Source: Devosia sp. (GTDB lineage: Bacteria; Pseudomonadota; Alphaproteobacteria; Rhizobiales; Devosiaceae). Taken from it: a DNA stretch of 8,531 bases. Under the pieces are notes generated by a model. That model saw only the letters and a list, made by a program, of their open reading frames with translations. It ran no database searches and had not been told where the DNA came from. The DNA is taken from positions 1 to 8,531 of the forward strand of contig JAEUMC010000386.1 of the NCBI GenBank assembly GCA_016793415.1, written 5' to 3'. The position numbers and the translations under genes are program-made. This document shows positions 1 to 6,689 of this stretch, piece by piece. Positions within the stretch are counted from its first letter, which is position 1. The number at the start of each line of letters is the position of its first letter.

Positions 1-882
1 GCCATGTCGTCGGGCACCCGCATCGTCGAAGTGCTCGATGTGCCGGTTAATATCGAGGACAAGCCGCACGCCTTCCCGCTCACTGCCGGCATGGATGGTT
101 CGGTCGAGTTCAAGGATGTGACCTTCGGCTACCGCAAGGGCCTGCCGGTGCTGAAGAACGTCAGCTTCCGGGTCAACCCGGGCGAGACGGTCGCCATTGT
201 CGGCCCCACCGGCTCGGGCAAATCGAGCTGCATGTCGCTGGTGCACCGCTTCTACGACGTGTGGGACGGCTCGGTGACGGTGGGCGGGCACGACGTGCGC
301 GACGTCACCCAGGATTCGCTTGGCGAGCAGGTGGCCATGGTGCTGCAGGAGCCGTTCCTGTTCACCGGCACGGTGATCGAGAACATCCGCTACAACAAGG
401 ACGGCGCCACCCGCGAACAGGTGATCGAGGCGGCCAAGGCGGTGGGCGCGCATGATTTCATCATGTCGCTGGCCGATGGCTACGACACCAAGCTCGAACA
501 GCGCGGCGGTAACCTGTCGCTGGGTCAGCGCCAGCTGATCAGCTTCGCCCGCGCCCTGGTGGCGGATGCCAAGATTCTGGTGCTCGACGAGGCGACGGCC
601 AATATCGACAGCTATACCGAAATGCTGATCCAGAAGGCGCTGAAGCGGCTGCTGGAAGGCCGCACCGGCCTCGTCATCGCCCACCGCCTCGCCACCATCC
701 GCGGCGCCGACCGCATCATCGTGTTGCAGAACGGCGAGCTGCTGGAATCGGGCAACCACGACCAGCTGATGGAAAAGCAGGGGCTCTATTCCAAGCTCTA
801 CACCATGAACTATTCGAGCTTCGACGACCTGCCGGAGAATGCCGAGGACAATGCCGCTGTGGCGGTGGGGAAGGCGACGTAA
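1..882 (+). CDS. ABC exporter, C-terminal nucleotide-binding domain (5' partial)
   Basis: This is the ATPase half of a type I ABC exporter, a membrane pump that uses ATP hydrolysis to move substrates out of the cytoplasm. Numbering from the first in-frame Met (base 4): Walker A GPTGSGKS 67-74, Q-loop Gln115, signature LSLGQ 171-175, Walker B ILVLDE 191-196 with catalytic Glu196, D-loop ANIDS 199-203 and switch His227. The opening residues (SSGTRIVEVLD) match the linker between the membrane domain and the ATPase in such proteins, and the frame is open through base 1. The true start therefore lies upstream, with about 300 residues carrying six membrane helices missing. LSLGQ with an NIDS D-loop resembles the MdlB-like half of heterodimeric exporters, so a partner half-transporter may precede it; that is inference. 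The C-terminus ends in a short acidic tail. The family is certain; the substrate cannot be told. Confidence 0.95.
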   Translation, partial: AMSSGTRIVEVLDVPVNIEDKPHAFPLTAGMDGSVEFKDVTFGYRKGLPVLKNVSFRVNPGETVAIVGPTGSGKSSCMSLVHRFYDVWDGSVTVGGHDVRDVTQDSLGEQVAMVLQEPFLFTGTVIENIRYNKDGATREQVIEAAKAVGAHDFIMSLADGYDTKLEQRGGNLSLGQRQLISFARALVADAKILVLDEATANIDSYTEMLIQKALKRLLEGRTGLVIAHRLATIRGADRIIVLQNGELLESGNHDQLMEKQGLYSKLYTMNYSSFDDLPENAEDNAAVAVGKAT

Positions 883-899
883 GGCCCGACGGTGTTTGT

Positions 900-1026
900 G
901 GCCCCACCCCCTCCCGGCCTCCCCCATCAAGGGGGAGGTGTCAGGCCGGTGGATTTGGCTGGATCGCGCCCCAAGCGCTGGACGGCACCTCCCCCTTGAT
1001 GGGGGAGGCTGGGAGGGGGTGAGGCC
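900..1026. repeat. Long inverted repeat with nested hairpins between convergent genes
   Basis: Bases 900-942 and 984-1026 are reverse complements at 40 of 43 positions and flank a 41-nt centre. Each arm also holds its own perfect hairpin: CCTCCCCC/GGGGGAGG at 918-925/931-938 with loop ATCAA, and the same stem at 988-995/1001-1008 with loop TTGAT. The element fills most of the 170-bp gap between two genes whose stop codons face each other, so it could act as a two-way transcription terminator or RNA end protector. There is no T-run after either stem. Its form (C-rich/G-rich, nested palindromes, strictly intergenic) resembles REP/BIME-type dispersed repeats. I recall similar sequences between genes in alphaproteobacteria, but copy number cannot be judged from this window. 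Confidence 0.85.
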
Positions 1027-1052
1027 GCGAGCGCGATCGGCGGGCTGGCCCT

Positions 1053-1829
1053 CTACTCCCTCGCCACCGCCAGCATCGGCCCGTATCCCCCGTGCCACGA
1101 GATATCGTTCCGCCCCAGCGCCGGATCGTATAGCCCGACCCCGCGCCCGCCATCGAGGAACAGGGCGTTGGCGCAGCCCAGTTCGTCGCGGAACAGGCGG
1201 GCGAACTCGTGGAAGTTCACGCCGGCATCGCTGATGGCGAAGATCACCTGGCCCTCGGCGCAGACGCCAACCCCGCAGCGGCGGGTGCGGTCGGTGGAGT
1301 TGGGGATCAGGGCGGGGTGGAGCTGGCCGTCGATCACCAGCAGCGGCCCTGACTGGGTGGCGAGCCGCGGCTCGGGCGCGGCCGCGAGATAATCCTCGGT
1401 GGTGACGATCGCCGCCTTGTCGCCGGTGACGAAGAACACGCCGTTGGGCTTCTTGTAGAAGTTGGGGATCGGTTTCTTGTCCGCCGTCGGCTCGGTGGTG
1501 TTGAGCTTTACCCGCCGCTTGCCGTCCTCGACATAGAGCCCAATCGGGCGGAAATCGGTGTCGTACATGCCGGCGTTGATGGCGAAGCGCAGCGGCCGGC
1601 CCTCGGCCTCGAGCGCGTCGGCGAGAGCGCCAAAGCTGCGATAGGGGCGGTCTCCGCCATCGCGCCAGTGCAGTTCCAGCGCTTGCGGCGCGGCGTGGCA
1701 CACCGTGTAACGGGAGCCCTCGAACTCGGTCGGCGCACAGATCGGGTCGGTGGCGGCCGCGGCGGGGAGGGCGCCAGGCAGCAGAAGCGCGAGCGCGGCG
1801 AACAAGCTCAGTGAATCAAATCTGGTCAT
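1053..1829 (-). CDS. Secreted phosphodiester glycosidase family protein (NAGPA/YigE-like, DUF2233)
   Basis: A 258-residue protein of the phosphodiester glycosidase fold, named after the mammalian enzyme that removes GlcNAc from phosphodiester-linked mannose; the substrate of the bacterial YigE-like members is not established. Residues 1-26 are a Sec signal peptide (charged start, Leu/Ala-rich core, AAA before Thr27), so it acts outside the cytoplasm. Family motifs appear in order: AINAGMYD 83-90, KKPNGVFF 126-133, SGPLLVIDG 160-168, RCGVG 184-188, ISDAGVNFHEFARLFRD 199-215 and LDGG 225-228. Cysteines at 31, 44, 185, 190 and 219 could form disulfides. An upstream in-frame Met would add 38 residues ahead of the signal peptide, so the start at 1829 is preferred although its ribosome site is weak. 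The gene converges on the ABC exporter and diverges from the aldo/keto reductase; neither neighbour explains its substrate. Confidence 0.85.
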   Translation of the reverse strand: MTRFDSLSLFAALALLLPGALPAAAATDPICAPTEFEGSRYTVCHAAPQALELHWRDGGDRPYRSFGALADALEAEGRPLRFAINAGMYDTDFRPIGLYVEDGKRRVKLNTTEPTADKKPIPNFYKKPNGVFFVTGDKAAIVTTEDYLAAAPEPRLATQSGPLLVIDGQLHPALIPNSTDRTRRCGVGVCAEGQVIFAISDAGVNFHEFARLFRDELGCANALFLDGGRGVGLYDPALGRNDISWHGGYGPMLAVARE

Positions 1830-1941
1830 CGGCGGAGTCTCGCTGCCGATGGGCTTACCCGCAAGCGCAACACGCCTATTTGGGGATGGCGTTACCGCGC
1901 CCGCTCCCCTCTTATGCGCTGCCATACCAGAGGAGATTCTC
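1830..1941. promoter_or_regulatory. Divergent intergenic region between glycosidase and aldo/keto reductase
   Basis: These 112 bp separate two start codons pointing away from each other, so promoters for both genes should lie here. I see no convincing -35/-10 pair on either strand; TTATGC at 1912-1917 is the best -10-like hexamer on the plus strand but has no matching -35 at normal spacing. A small GGG-CTTA-CCC stem lies near 1850-1860. The call rests on gene orientation only. Confidence 0.4.
1929..1935 (+). promoter_or_regulatory. Ribosome binding site that fixes the aldo/keto reductase start
   Basis: AGAGGAG stands 6 nt before the ATG at 1942. The open frame continues 64 codons further upstream to 1750, but that stretch runs antisense over the signal-peptide end of the neighbouring gene and would put unrelated residues before the conserved N-terminal strand. 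The strong Shine-Dalgarno site settles the start at 1942. Confidence 0.8.
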
Positions 1942-2781
1942 ATGCCAGCATTGCCCGATCACACGCTCAACGATGGCACGACGCTCCCGGCCGTTGGGCT
2001 CGGCACCTATGCACTGCGTGGCATCCCGGGCGCCGAGGGCATGGCCGAGGCGCTGCGCGAGGGCTATCGGCTGCTCGATTCCGCCGTGAACTACGAGAAC
2101 GAGGGCGCGGTCGGCAAAGCCGTGCGCATGTCGGGCGTGCCGCGGGAACAGATCCGCGTCACTTCCAAGCTGCCGGGCCGGCACCACAAGAAGCCCAATG
2201 TCACCTGGTGCATCGAGGAATCGGTGCAGCGCATGGGCCTCGACTATATCGATCTCTACCTGATCCACTGGCCCAACCCGAGCCAGCAGCTGTTCGTCGA
2301 AGCCTGGGAGGGGATGATCGAGGCGCGCGAGCGCGGGCTGATCCGCTCGATCGGCGTGTCGAACTTTCTGCCCGAGCATCTCGACCAGCTGATCGCAAAG
2401 ACCGGCGTCGCGCCCAGCGTCAACCAGATCGAGCTGCACCCCTATTTCAACCAGCCCGAGCAGCGCGCCGCCGACAAGTCGCGCGGCATCCTCACCCAGG
2501 CCTGGACGCCGATCGGCAAGGGCACGGGGCTTCTCGCCGAACCGGCGGTGGTGGCGGCGGCAACCAAGCACAGCCGCAGTCCGGCCCAGGTGGTGCTGCG
2601 CTGGCACCTGCAGCTGGGGGTGCTGCCGATCCCCAAATCCGCTACCCCGTCGCGCCGCCGCGAGAACCTCGATGTCGCCGGCTTCGTGCTCGACGATGCC
2701 GATATGGCCAGTATCAACGCGCTCACCCGACCCGACGGTCGGCTGTTCGACGGCGATCCGCGCACGCATGAAGAGTTCTGA
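1942..2781 (+). CDS. Aldo/keto reductase, 2,5-diketo-D-gluconate reductase-like
   Basis: A 279-residue cytoplasmic NAD(P)H-dependent oxidoreductase with the (beta/alpha)8 barrel of the AKR superfamily, reducing aldehydes or ketones to alcohols. The catalytic tetrad is complete: Asp46, Tyr51 (in DSAVNYENE), Lys76 (TSKLPG) and His109 (YLIHWP). Further family marks are GLGTY 19-23, GVSNF 138-142, NQIELHPY 161-168 and the cofactor-phosphate segment IPKSATPSRRREN 230-242, with Lys232, Ser233 and Arg238 placed as in NADPH-binding members. Length is typical of the short bacterial AKR5-like enzymes that include 2,5-diketo-D-gluconate reductases, but the substrate cannot be assigned from sequence. A strong ribosome site (AGAGGAG) lies 6 nt before the ATG. 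The gene appears monocistronic, with a divergent gene upstream and a terminator-like stem-loop 22 nt after the stop codon. Confidence 0.95.
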   Translation: MPALPDHTLNDGTTLPAVGLGTYALRGIPGAEGMAEALREGYRLLDSAVNYENEGAVGKAVRMSGVPREQIRVTSKLPGRHHKKPNVTWCIEESVQRMGLDYIDLYLIHWPNPSQQLFVEAWEGMIEARERGLIRSIGVSNFLPEHLDQLIAKTGVAPSVNQIELHPYFNQPEQRAADKSRGILTQAWTPIGKGTGLLAEPAVVAAATKHSRSPAQVVLRWHLQLGVLPIPKSATPSRRRENLDVAGFVLDDADMASINALTRPDGRLFDGDPRTHEEF

Positions 2782-2802
2782 GCGGGGAAGTCGAACGCAC
2801 CG

Positions 2803-2829
2803 CGCAATACTTAGAGTACAATGCGTTTT
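2803..2829 (+). terminator. Candidate intrinsic terminator after the aldo/keto reductase
   Basis: A stem-loop forms from CGCA-A-TACT, loop TAG, AGTA-CAA-TGCG, followed directly by TTTT and a second TTTT ten bases on. The two 4-bp helices are separated by an unequal internal loop, so it is not a strong hairpin. It begins 22 nt after the reductase stop codon and is noticeably A+T-richer than its surroundings. The hexamer TACAAT at 2817-2822 inside it could instead be read as a -10 box for the next gene, but no good -35 lies at normal spacing. Confidence 0.4.
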
Positions 2830-2838
2830 GGGCAGTTT

Positions 2839-2893
2839 TCACCCCGGCCGGGAAGTGATTAGCTGCGCAGCATTGCTGCCGCGCCTTCGCGGC
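2839..2893 (+). other. Palindrome-rich leader before the FecR-domain gene
   Basis: Three short palindromes follow one another within 55 nt: CCCGGCCGGG at 2843-2852, flanked by TCAC and, two bases offset, GTGA; GCTGCGCAGC at 2862-2871; and a perfect stem GCCGCG/CGCGGC at 2878-2883/2888-2893 with loop CCTT. The last ends 13 nt before the GAGG ribosome site of the FecR-domain gene. They could be RNA hairpins in its 5' leader or operator half-sites. In DNA this GC-rich short palindromes also arise by chance, so function is unproven. Confidence 0.3.
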
Positions 2894-2916
2894 TGGGGCG
2901 AACCCTGAGGACATCG

Positions 2917-3831
2917 ATGAACTGGCTGGTCAAGAACCTGACGGCAATGCTGTTTGTTCTCGGGCTCGTGGCCGCCGCACACGCGGCGCCGGCCGGCTCG
3001 GCGGTTGGCGTTGACCCCGAGGCGGAGATCAACTCGAGCGGTGGGCTGCGCACCCTGGTGGTGGGGGAAGACGTATTCCTCGGCGACCTGATCCGCACCA
3101 GCTCGGGCGGCTCGGCGCAGCTGCTGTTCGAGGACGGCACCAAGCTGGTGGTCGGGCCGGGCTCCAGCCTCAAGATCGAGGATTACCTGCTGCGCGCCGA
3201 CGGTTCCGCCGGCAAGATGGTAATCGGGGCGCTGGCCGGCACCTTCCGCTTCGCCACCGGCAATGCCGCCAAGGATCGCTACGCCATCAAGACCCCAAGC
3301 GGCACCATCGGCATCCGCGGCACCGAGTTCGACCTGGTGGTCGACGGTCCGAAATCGACCCGGGTGCTGATGTATTCGGGCAGCACCGAGCTTTGCACCA
3401 AAGCCGGCCAGTGCTCGGAGATTTCCGACACCTGCGAAATGGGCGAGATGACCCGCAACAGCTCGGCCTCGCTGGGGCTGAGCACTGCACTCGACCGCGC
3501 GGCGCGCAAGGAACTGCGCGGTCTGTTCGTCTACGGCGCCACGCAGCAGCCGCTGGGCAGCGCCTTCCGCATGAAGCAGGCCGAGAGCTGCCTGCTCTCG
3601 CCGCTGCCGTTTACCCCGGGCTTCTTCAGGAGCCTCGGGCAGCAGGCGACGGGCAAGCCGGCACAGGTGGCCGCCGGCGGGACCGACGCGCCGACCCCGA
3701 ATGGCGTTGCAGCACCCACCCCGACCACGCCCGGGCCGAGCAACCCGCCGCCGGCCTCGGAAGGCAGCGGTGGTGAGTGTGCCGGCAACAGCAACCCCAA
3801 CCCCGGCAACTCGCAGAACTGCAGCAGGTAG
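2917..3831 (+). CDS. Secreted FecR-domain protein
   Basis: A 304-residue exported protein. Residues 1-23 form a Sec signal peptide (Lys6, hydrophobic core, AHA before Ala24). A FecR domain follows at about 47-143, with GEDVFLGDLIRTSSGG, LLFEDGTKLVVGPGSSL, GALAGTFRFATG and TPSGTIGIRGTEFDL as its repeating beta-strand marks. In classical FecR this domain passes a signal from an outer-membrane receptor to a sigma factor. This protein lacks the cytoplasmic N-terminal anti-sigma part and has no sigma factor or TonB receptor beside it, so it belongs to the signal-peptide FecR-domain group whose role is mostly unknown. Cys160, 166 and 173, plus three later cysteines, allow disulfides. The last 60 or so residues are a Pro/Gly/Asn-rich low-complexity tail. 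GAGG sits 6 nt before the ATG. Its stop codon lies 15 nt from that of the convergent ClpP-like gene. Confidence 0.85.
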   Translation: MNWLVKNLTAMLFVLGLVAAAHAAPAGSAVGVDPEAEINSSGGLRTLVVGEDVFLGDLIRTSSGGSAQLLFEDGTKLVVGPGSSLKIEDYLLRADGSAGKMVIGALAGTFRFATGNAAKDRYAIKTPSGTIGIRGTEFDLVVDGPKSTRVLMYSGSTELCTKAGQCSEISDTCEMGEMTRNSSASLGLSTALDRAARKELRGLFVYGATQQPLGSAFRMKQAESCLLSPLPFTPGFFRSLGQQATGKPAQVAAGGTDAPTPNGVAAPTPTTPGPSNPPPASEGSGGECAGNSNPNPGNSQNCSR

Positions 3832-3846
3832 CCGCGTCCGGCCGGC

Positions 3847-4488
3847 CTATTGCGGGGCCTCCAGCCGCTCGGCGGATTTGCGCGTCCGTGCGTCCTTCAT
3901 CGCCTCCCTGTAGCGGCCCTCGTCGGGCAGCGCGCGGTAGCTGATGTGGAACAGGGCGGTGTTGGGGCCGGTGACCGGGAACATCTCGTTGGATTCGGTC
4001 GAGCTCACCACCAGCATGGCATCCATCAGGGCGCGGTCGTAGCCGAGGCTGGCGAGGTACCAGGCGGCTGCCGCGACGCCCTCGTCGGGGATGGCGATGG
4101 TGACCATCGAAGTGCGGTAGAACGGCATGTGCAGCGACACCACGCCATTGGCATAGAGCTTCTCGCCGCCCAGCCAGAGAAAGGCGCAGGCCGAATAACA
4201 CAGGCTCCCCGAGGCATAGGTGGCGAGCTTGTGCTCGCGCACCCAGGCGCCGGCATCGATGGCAGTCATGAAGTCGCCACCCGGGCTGTGGAGGTAGAGC
4301 CCATCCACCTCGCCGCCGGCGGCGGCGAAAACCTCGCGGATACGTGCGAAATCGCCGGCCTCGATGCTACCGTCGACAATGATGGTGCGCAGGTCCGGAT
4401 CGTACGAGATGTTGGCGGCAGAGGCCGGCAGCGTCGCCAAGCCCAAAGTCGCGATGGTGCATGCCGCCAGCTGCACGATGCCGCGCAT
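3847..4488 (-). CDS. Exported ClpP/SppA-like serine protease-fold protein
   Basis: A 213-residue protein of the ClpP/crotonase fold, resembling the periplasmic ClpP-like group (COG3904 type). Residues 1-24 are a signal peptide ending ASA, so it is exported, unlike true cytoplasmic ClpP. The mature part shows the ClpP-like order: a strand, then LYLHSPGGD 64-72 (oxyanion-hole glycines), then GSLCYSACAF 94-103 with candidate nucleophile Ser99, then VSLHMPF 117-123 with candidate base His120. Cys97 and Cys101 flank the serine and could pair in the periplasm. An acidic third triad member cannot be fixed by eye. The open frame extends 41 codons further upstream, but GGGGGAGG 5 nt before the ATG at 4488 and the signal peptide fix this start. 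Target and partner proteins are unknown; the convergent neighbour is another exported protein. Confidence 0.8.
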   Translation of the reverse strand: MRGIVQLAACTIATLGLATLPASAANISYDPDLRTIIVDGSIEAGDFARIREVFAAAGGEVDGLYLHSPGGDFMTAIDAGAWVREHKLATYASGSLCYSACAFLWLGGEKLYANGVVSLHMPFYRTSMVTIAIPDEGVAAAAWYLASLGYDRALMDAMLVVSSTESNEMFPVTGPNTALFHISYRALPDEGRYREAMKDARTRKSAERLEAPQ

Positions 4489-4493
4489 CGCCG

Positions 4494-4501
4494 CCTCCCC
4501 C
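4494..4501 (-). promoter_or_regulatory. Ribosome binding site of the ClpP-like gene
   Basis: On the minus strand GGGGGAGG precedes the ATG at 4488 with a 5-nt spacer. It decides between this start and two upstream in-frame Met codons, neither of which would place the signal peptide at the N-terminus. Confidence 0.75.
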
Positions 4502-4528
4502 TGAACCGGCCCAACAGCCATTGTCCCT

Positions 4529-4571
4529 AGTATGATCGACGGCAGTAATTCGACGAACAGACAGTCGTTCG
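4529..4571 (-). promoter_or_regulatory. Weak candidate promoter and palindrome upstream of the ClpP-like gene
   Basis: On the minus strand TTCGTC (4557-4552) and CATACT (4534-4529) are 17 nt apart, a poor -35 but fair -10 match, about 40 nt upstream of the start codon. The near-palindrome CGAACAGACAGTCGTTCG (4554-4571) overlaps the -35 and could be a regulator site. Both are short and were found by eye, so confidence is low. Confidence 0.18.
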
Positions 4572-4635
4572 GGCGTTCAGGTGGCGGAAACCAAGCTAAT
4601 TCATCGGCCAATACTGTGCAATCGGGGCAGGGGCA

Positions 4636-4651
4636 TCACCCGGATGGGTGA
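4636..4651 (-). terminator. Perfect hairpin downstream of the Opp/Dpp operon
   Basis: TCACCC/GGGTGA form a perfect 6-bp stem with a 4-nt loop (GGAT on the plus strand). It lies 77 nt beyond the stop codon of the last operon gene. No T-run follows on the minus strand, so it may help end or stabilise the operon transcript rather than act as a classical terminator. It also lies far upstream of the ClpP-like gene. Confidence 0.3.
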
Positions 4652-4675
4652 GGCGGGCCGCCGGCCGTGCAGTGG

Positions 4676-4700
4676 TCCTCCCCCGCGGGGCGGGGGAGGA
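4676..4700 (-). terminator. GC-rich hairpin just after the Opp/Dpp operon
   Basis: TCCTCCCCCGC (4676-4686) and GCGGGGGAGGA (4690-4700) are perfect 11-bp arms around a 3-nt loop. The element starts 28 nt after the stop codon of the last operon gene. The stem is very strong but no T-run follows on the minus strand, so factor-independent termination is not certain. Its CCTCCCCC/GGGGGAGG core is the same as in the hairpins at 918-938 and 988-1008, suggesting one repeat family placed at gene 3' ends. Confidence 0.5.
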
Positions 4701-4728
4701 TGCCGCGAGGCTGGCGCGCAGCTCAGCC

Positions 4729-5708
<980 letters not shown>

Positions 5709-5712
<4 letters not shown>

Positions 5713-6689
5713 CGCGCGCCCTCCGAGGCGAGCCCGGGCGCCCGGATACAGGCGGCGCTCTGAGCGGGAGTAACGGGGAGCAGCGGCGGCTGCATTTCGA
5801 GGCAGGCGGGCACCGCCTTGGGGCAGCGCGGCGCGAACAGGCACCCGGGCGGCAGCTCGGCCGGGTTGGGCATGGCGCCGGCAATGGTGCGGAGCCGATG
5901 CGCCTCGCCATCGAGCTCGGGCGTGCTGCCGAGGAGGCCCGAGGTATAGGGGTGCTGCGGCCGGTCGAAGAGATCGAAAATGCTGGCCTGTTCGACGATG
6001 CGGCTCGCATACATCACCACCACGCGGTCGGCGACTTCGGCCATGACGCCCATATTGTGGGTGATCAGCAGGATGGCGGTGCCGAAATCCTGGCGCAGCT
6101 TGTTCAGCAGGTCGAGCAGCTGCGCCTGGATGGTGACGTCGAGCGCGGTGGTGGGTTCGTCGGCGATCAGCAGTTTTGGCGACGACGACAGGGCGATGGC
6201 GATCATCACGCGCTGGCGCAGGCCGCCTGACAGCTGATGCGGATAATCGAGCAGCCGGCGGCGCGGCGCCGGGACGCCGACCTGCTCGAGCAGCTCGGTG
6301 GCGCGATCCCAGGCGGCCTTCTTGCTCATCGGCGAATGCACGCGGATCGCCTCGGCGATCTGGTCGCCGATGGTGAAGACCGGGTTCAGCGAAGTCATCG
6401 GTTCCTGGAAGATGATGCCGATATCGCGGCCGCGGAGCTTCCGGAGTTCGCGGCGGGGCAGGGCGAGGAGGTCGCGACCCTGGAAGTGGATGGAGCCGGT
6501 GACCTTGGCGGTCGGGGGCAGGAGGCCCATCACGGCCAGCGCGCTGACGCTCTTGCCCGAGCCGCTTTCACCGACGACGCCCACCAGCTCGCCGGGATGG
6601 ATATCGAAACTGGCTTCGCGCACCGCGGTGAAGCGGTCGTTGAACGAGACCGAGAGGTCGCGGACGCTGAGCAGCGGAGCAGCGGTCAT
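5709..6689 (-). CDS. Opp/Dpp-type ABC importer ATPase, OppD/DppD-like
   Basis: A 326-residue ATPase, the D-type subunit of the importer. Motifs: Walker A GESGSGKS 40-47, Q-loop Gln95 in [12 protein letters not shown], signature LSGGLRQR 153-160 (the final Gln of LSGGQ replaced, as is usual in D-type subunits), Walker B LLIADE 173-178, D-loop TALD 181-184 and switch His211 in [19 protein letters not shown]. The C-terminal domain has Cys283, Cys289, Cys296 and Cys314, matching an iron-sulfur-type site as in the F-type partner. The open frame reaches to 6845, but the 52 extra residues are Arg/His-rich antisense-like sequence; the start at 6689 gives a normal N-terminus and an ATGA overlap with the permease gene. 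No clear ribosome site precedes it, so it probably relies on translational coupling. It also overlaps the next gene by ATGA. Confidence 0.95.

Noticed and set aside
900..1026. Inverted repeat as terminal repeats of a small transposon or MITE
   Set aside because: Only 41 nt lie between the arms, no target-site duplication is visible at the edges, and the nested hairpins fit a REP-type palindrome better.
1912..2769. 285-codon open frame on the minus strand opposite the aldo/keto reductase
   Set aside because: Antisense shadow of a well-conserved gene in GC-rich DNA; its His/Arg/Gly-rich translation shows no recognisable domain and there is no ribosome site.
3838..3847. CCGGCCGG/GGCCGGCC palindromes in the 15-bp convergent gap
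   Set aside because: Too short for a stable hairpin with a loop, no T-run, and frequent by chance in this composition.
4459..4488. Lipobox-like LAAC near the N-terminus of the ClpP-like protein
   Set aside because: The cysteine is at residue 10, too early for a lipoprotein signal, and a normal signal peptidase I site (ASA) follows at residue 24.
3850..4530. 226-codon open frame on the plus strand opposite the ClpP-like gene
   Set aside because: No family features, while the opposite strand has a signal peptide, ribosome site and conserved ClpP-like motifs.
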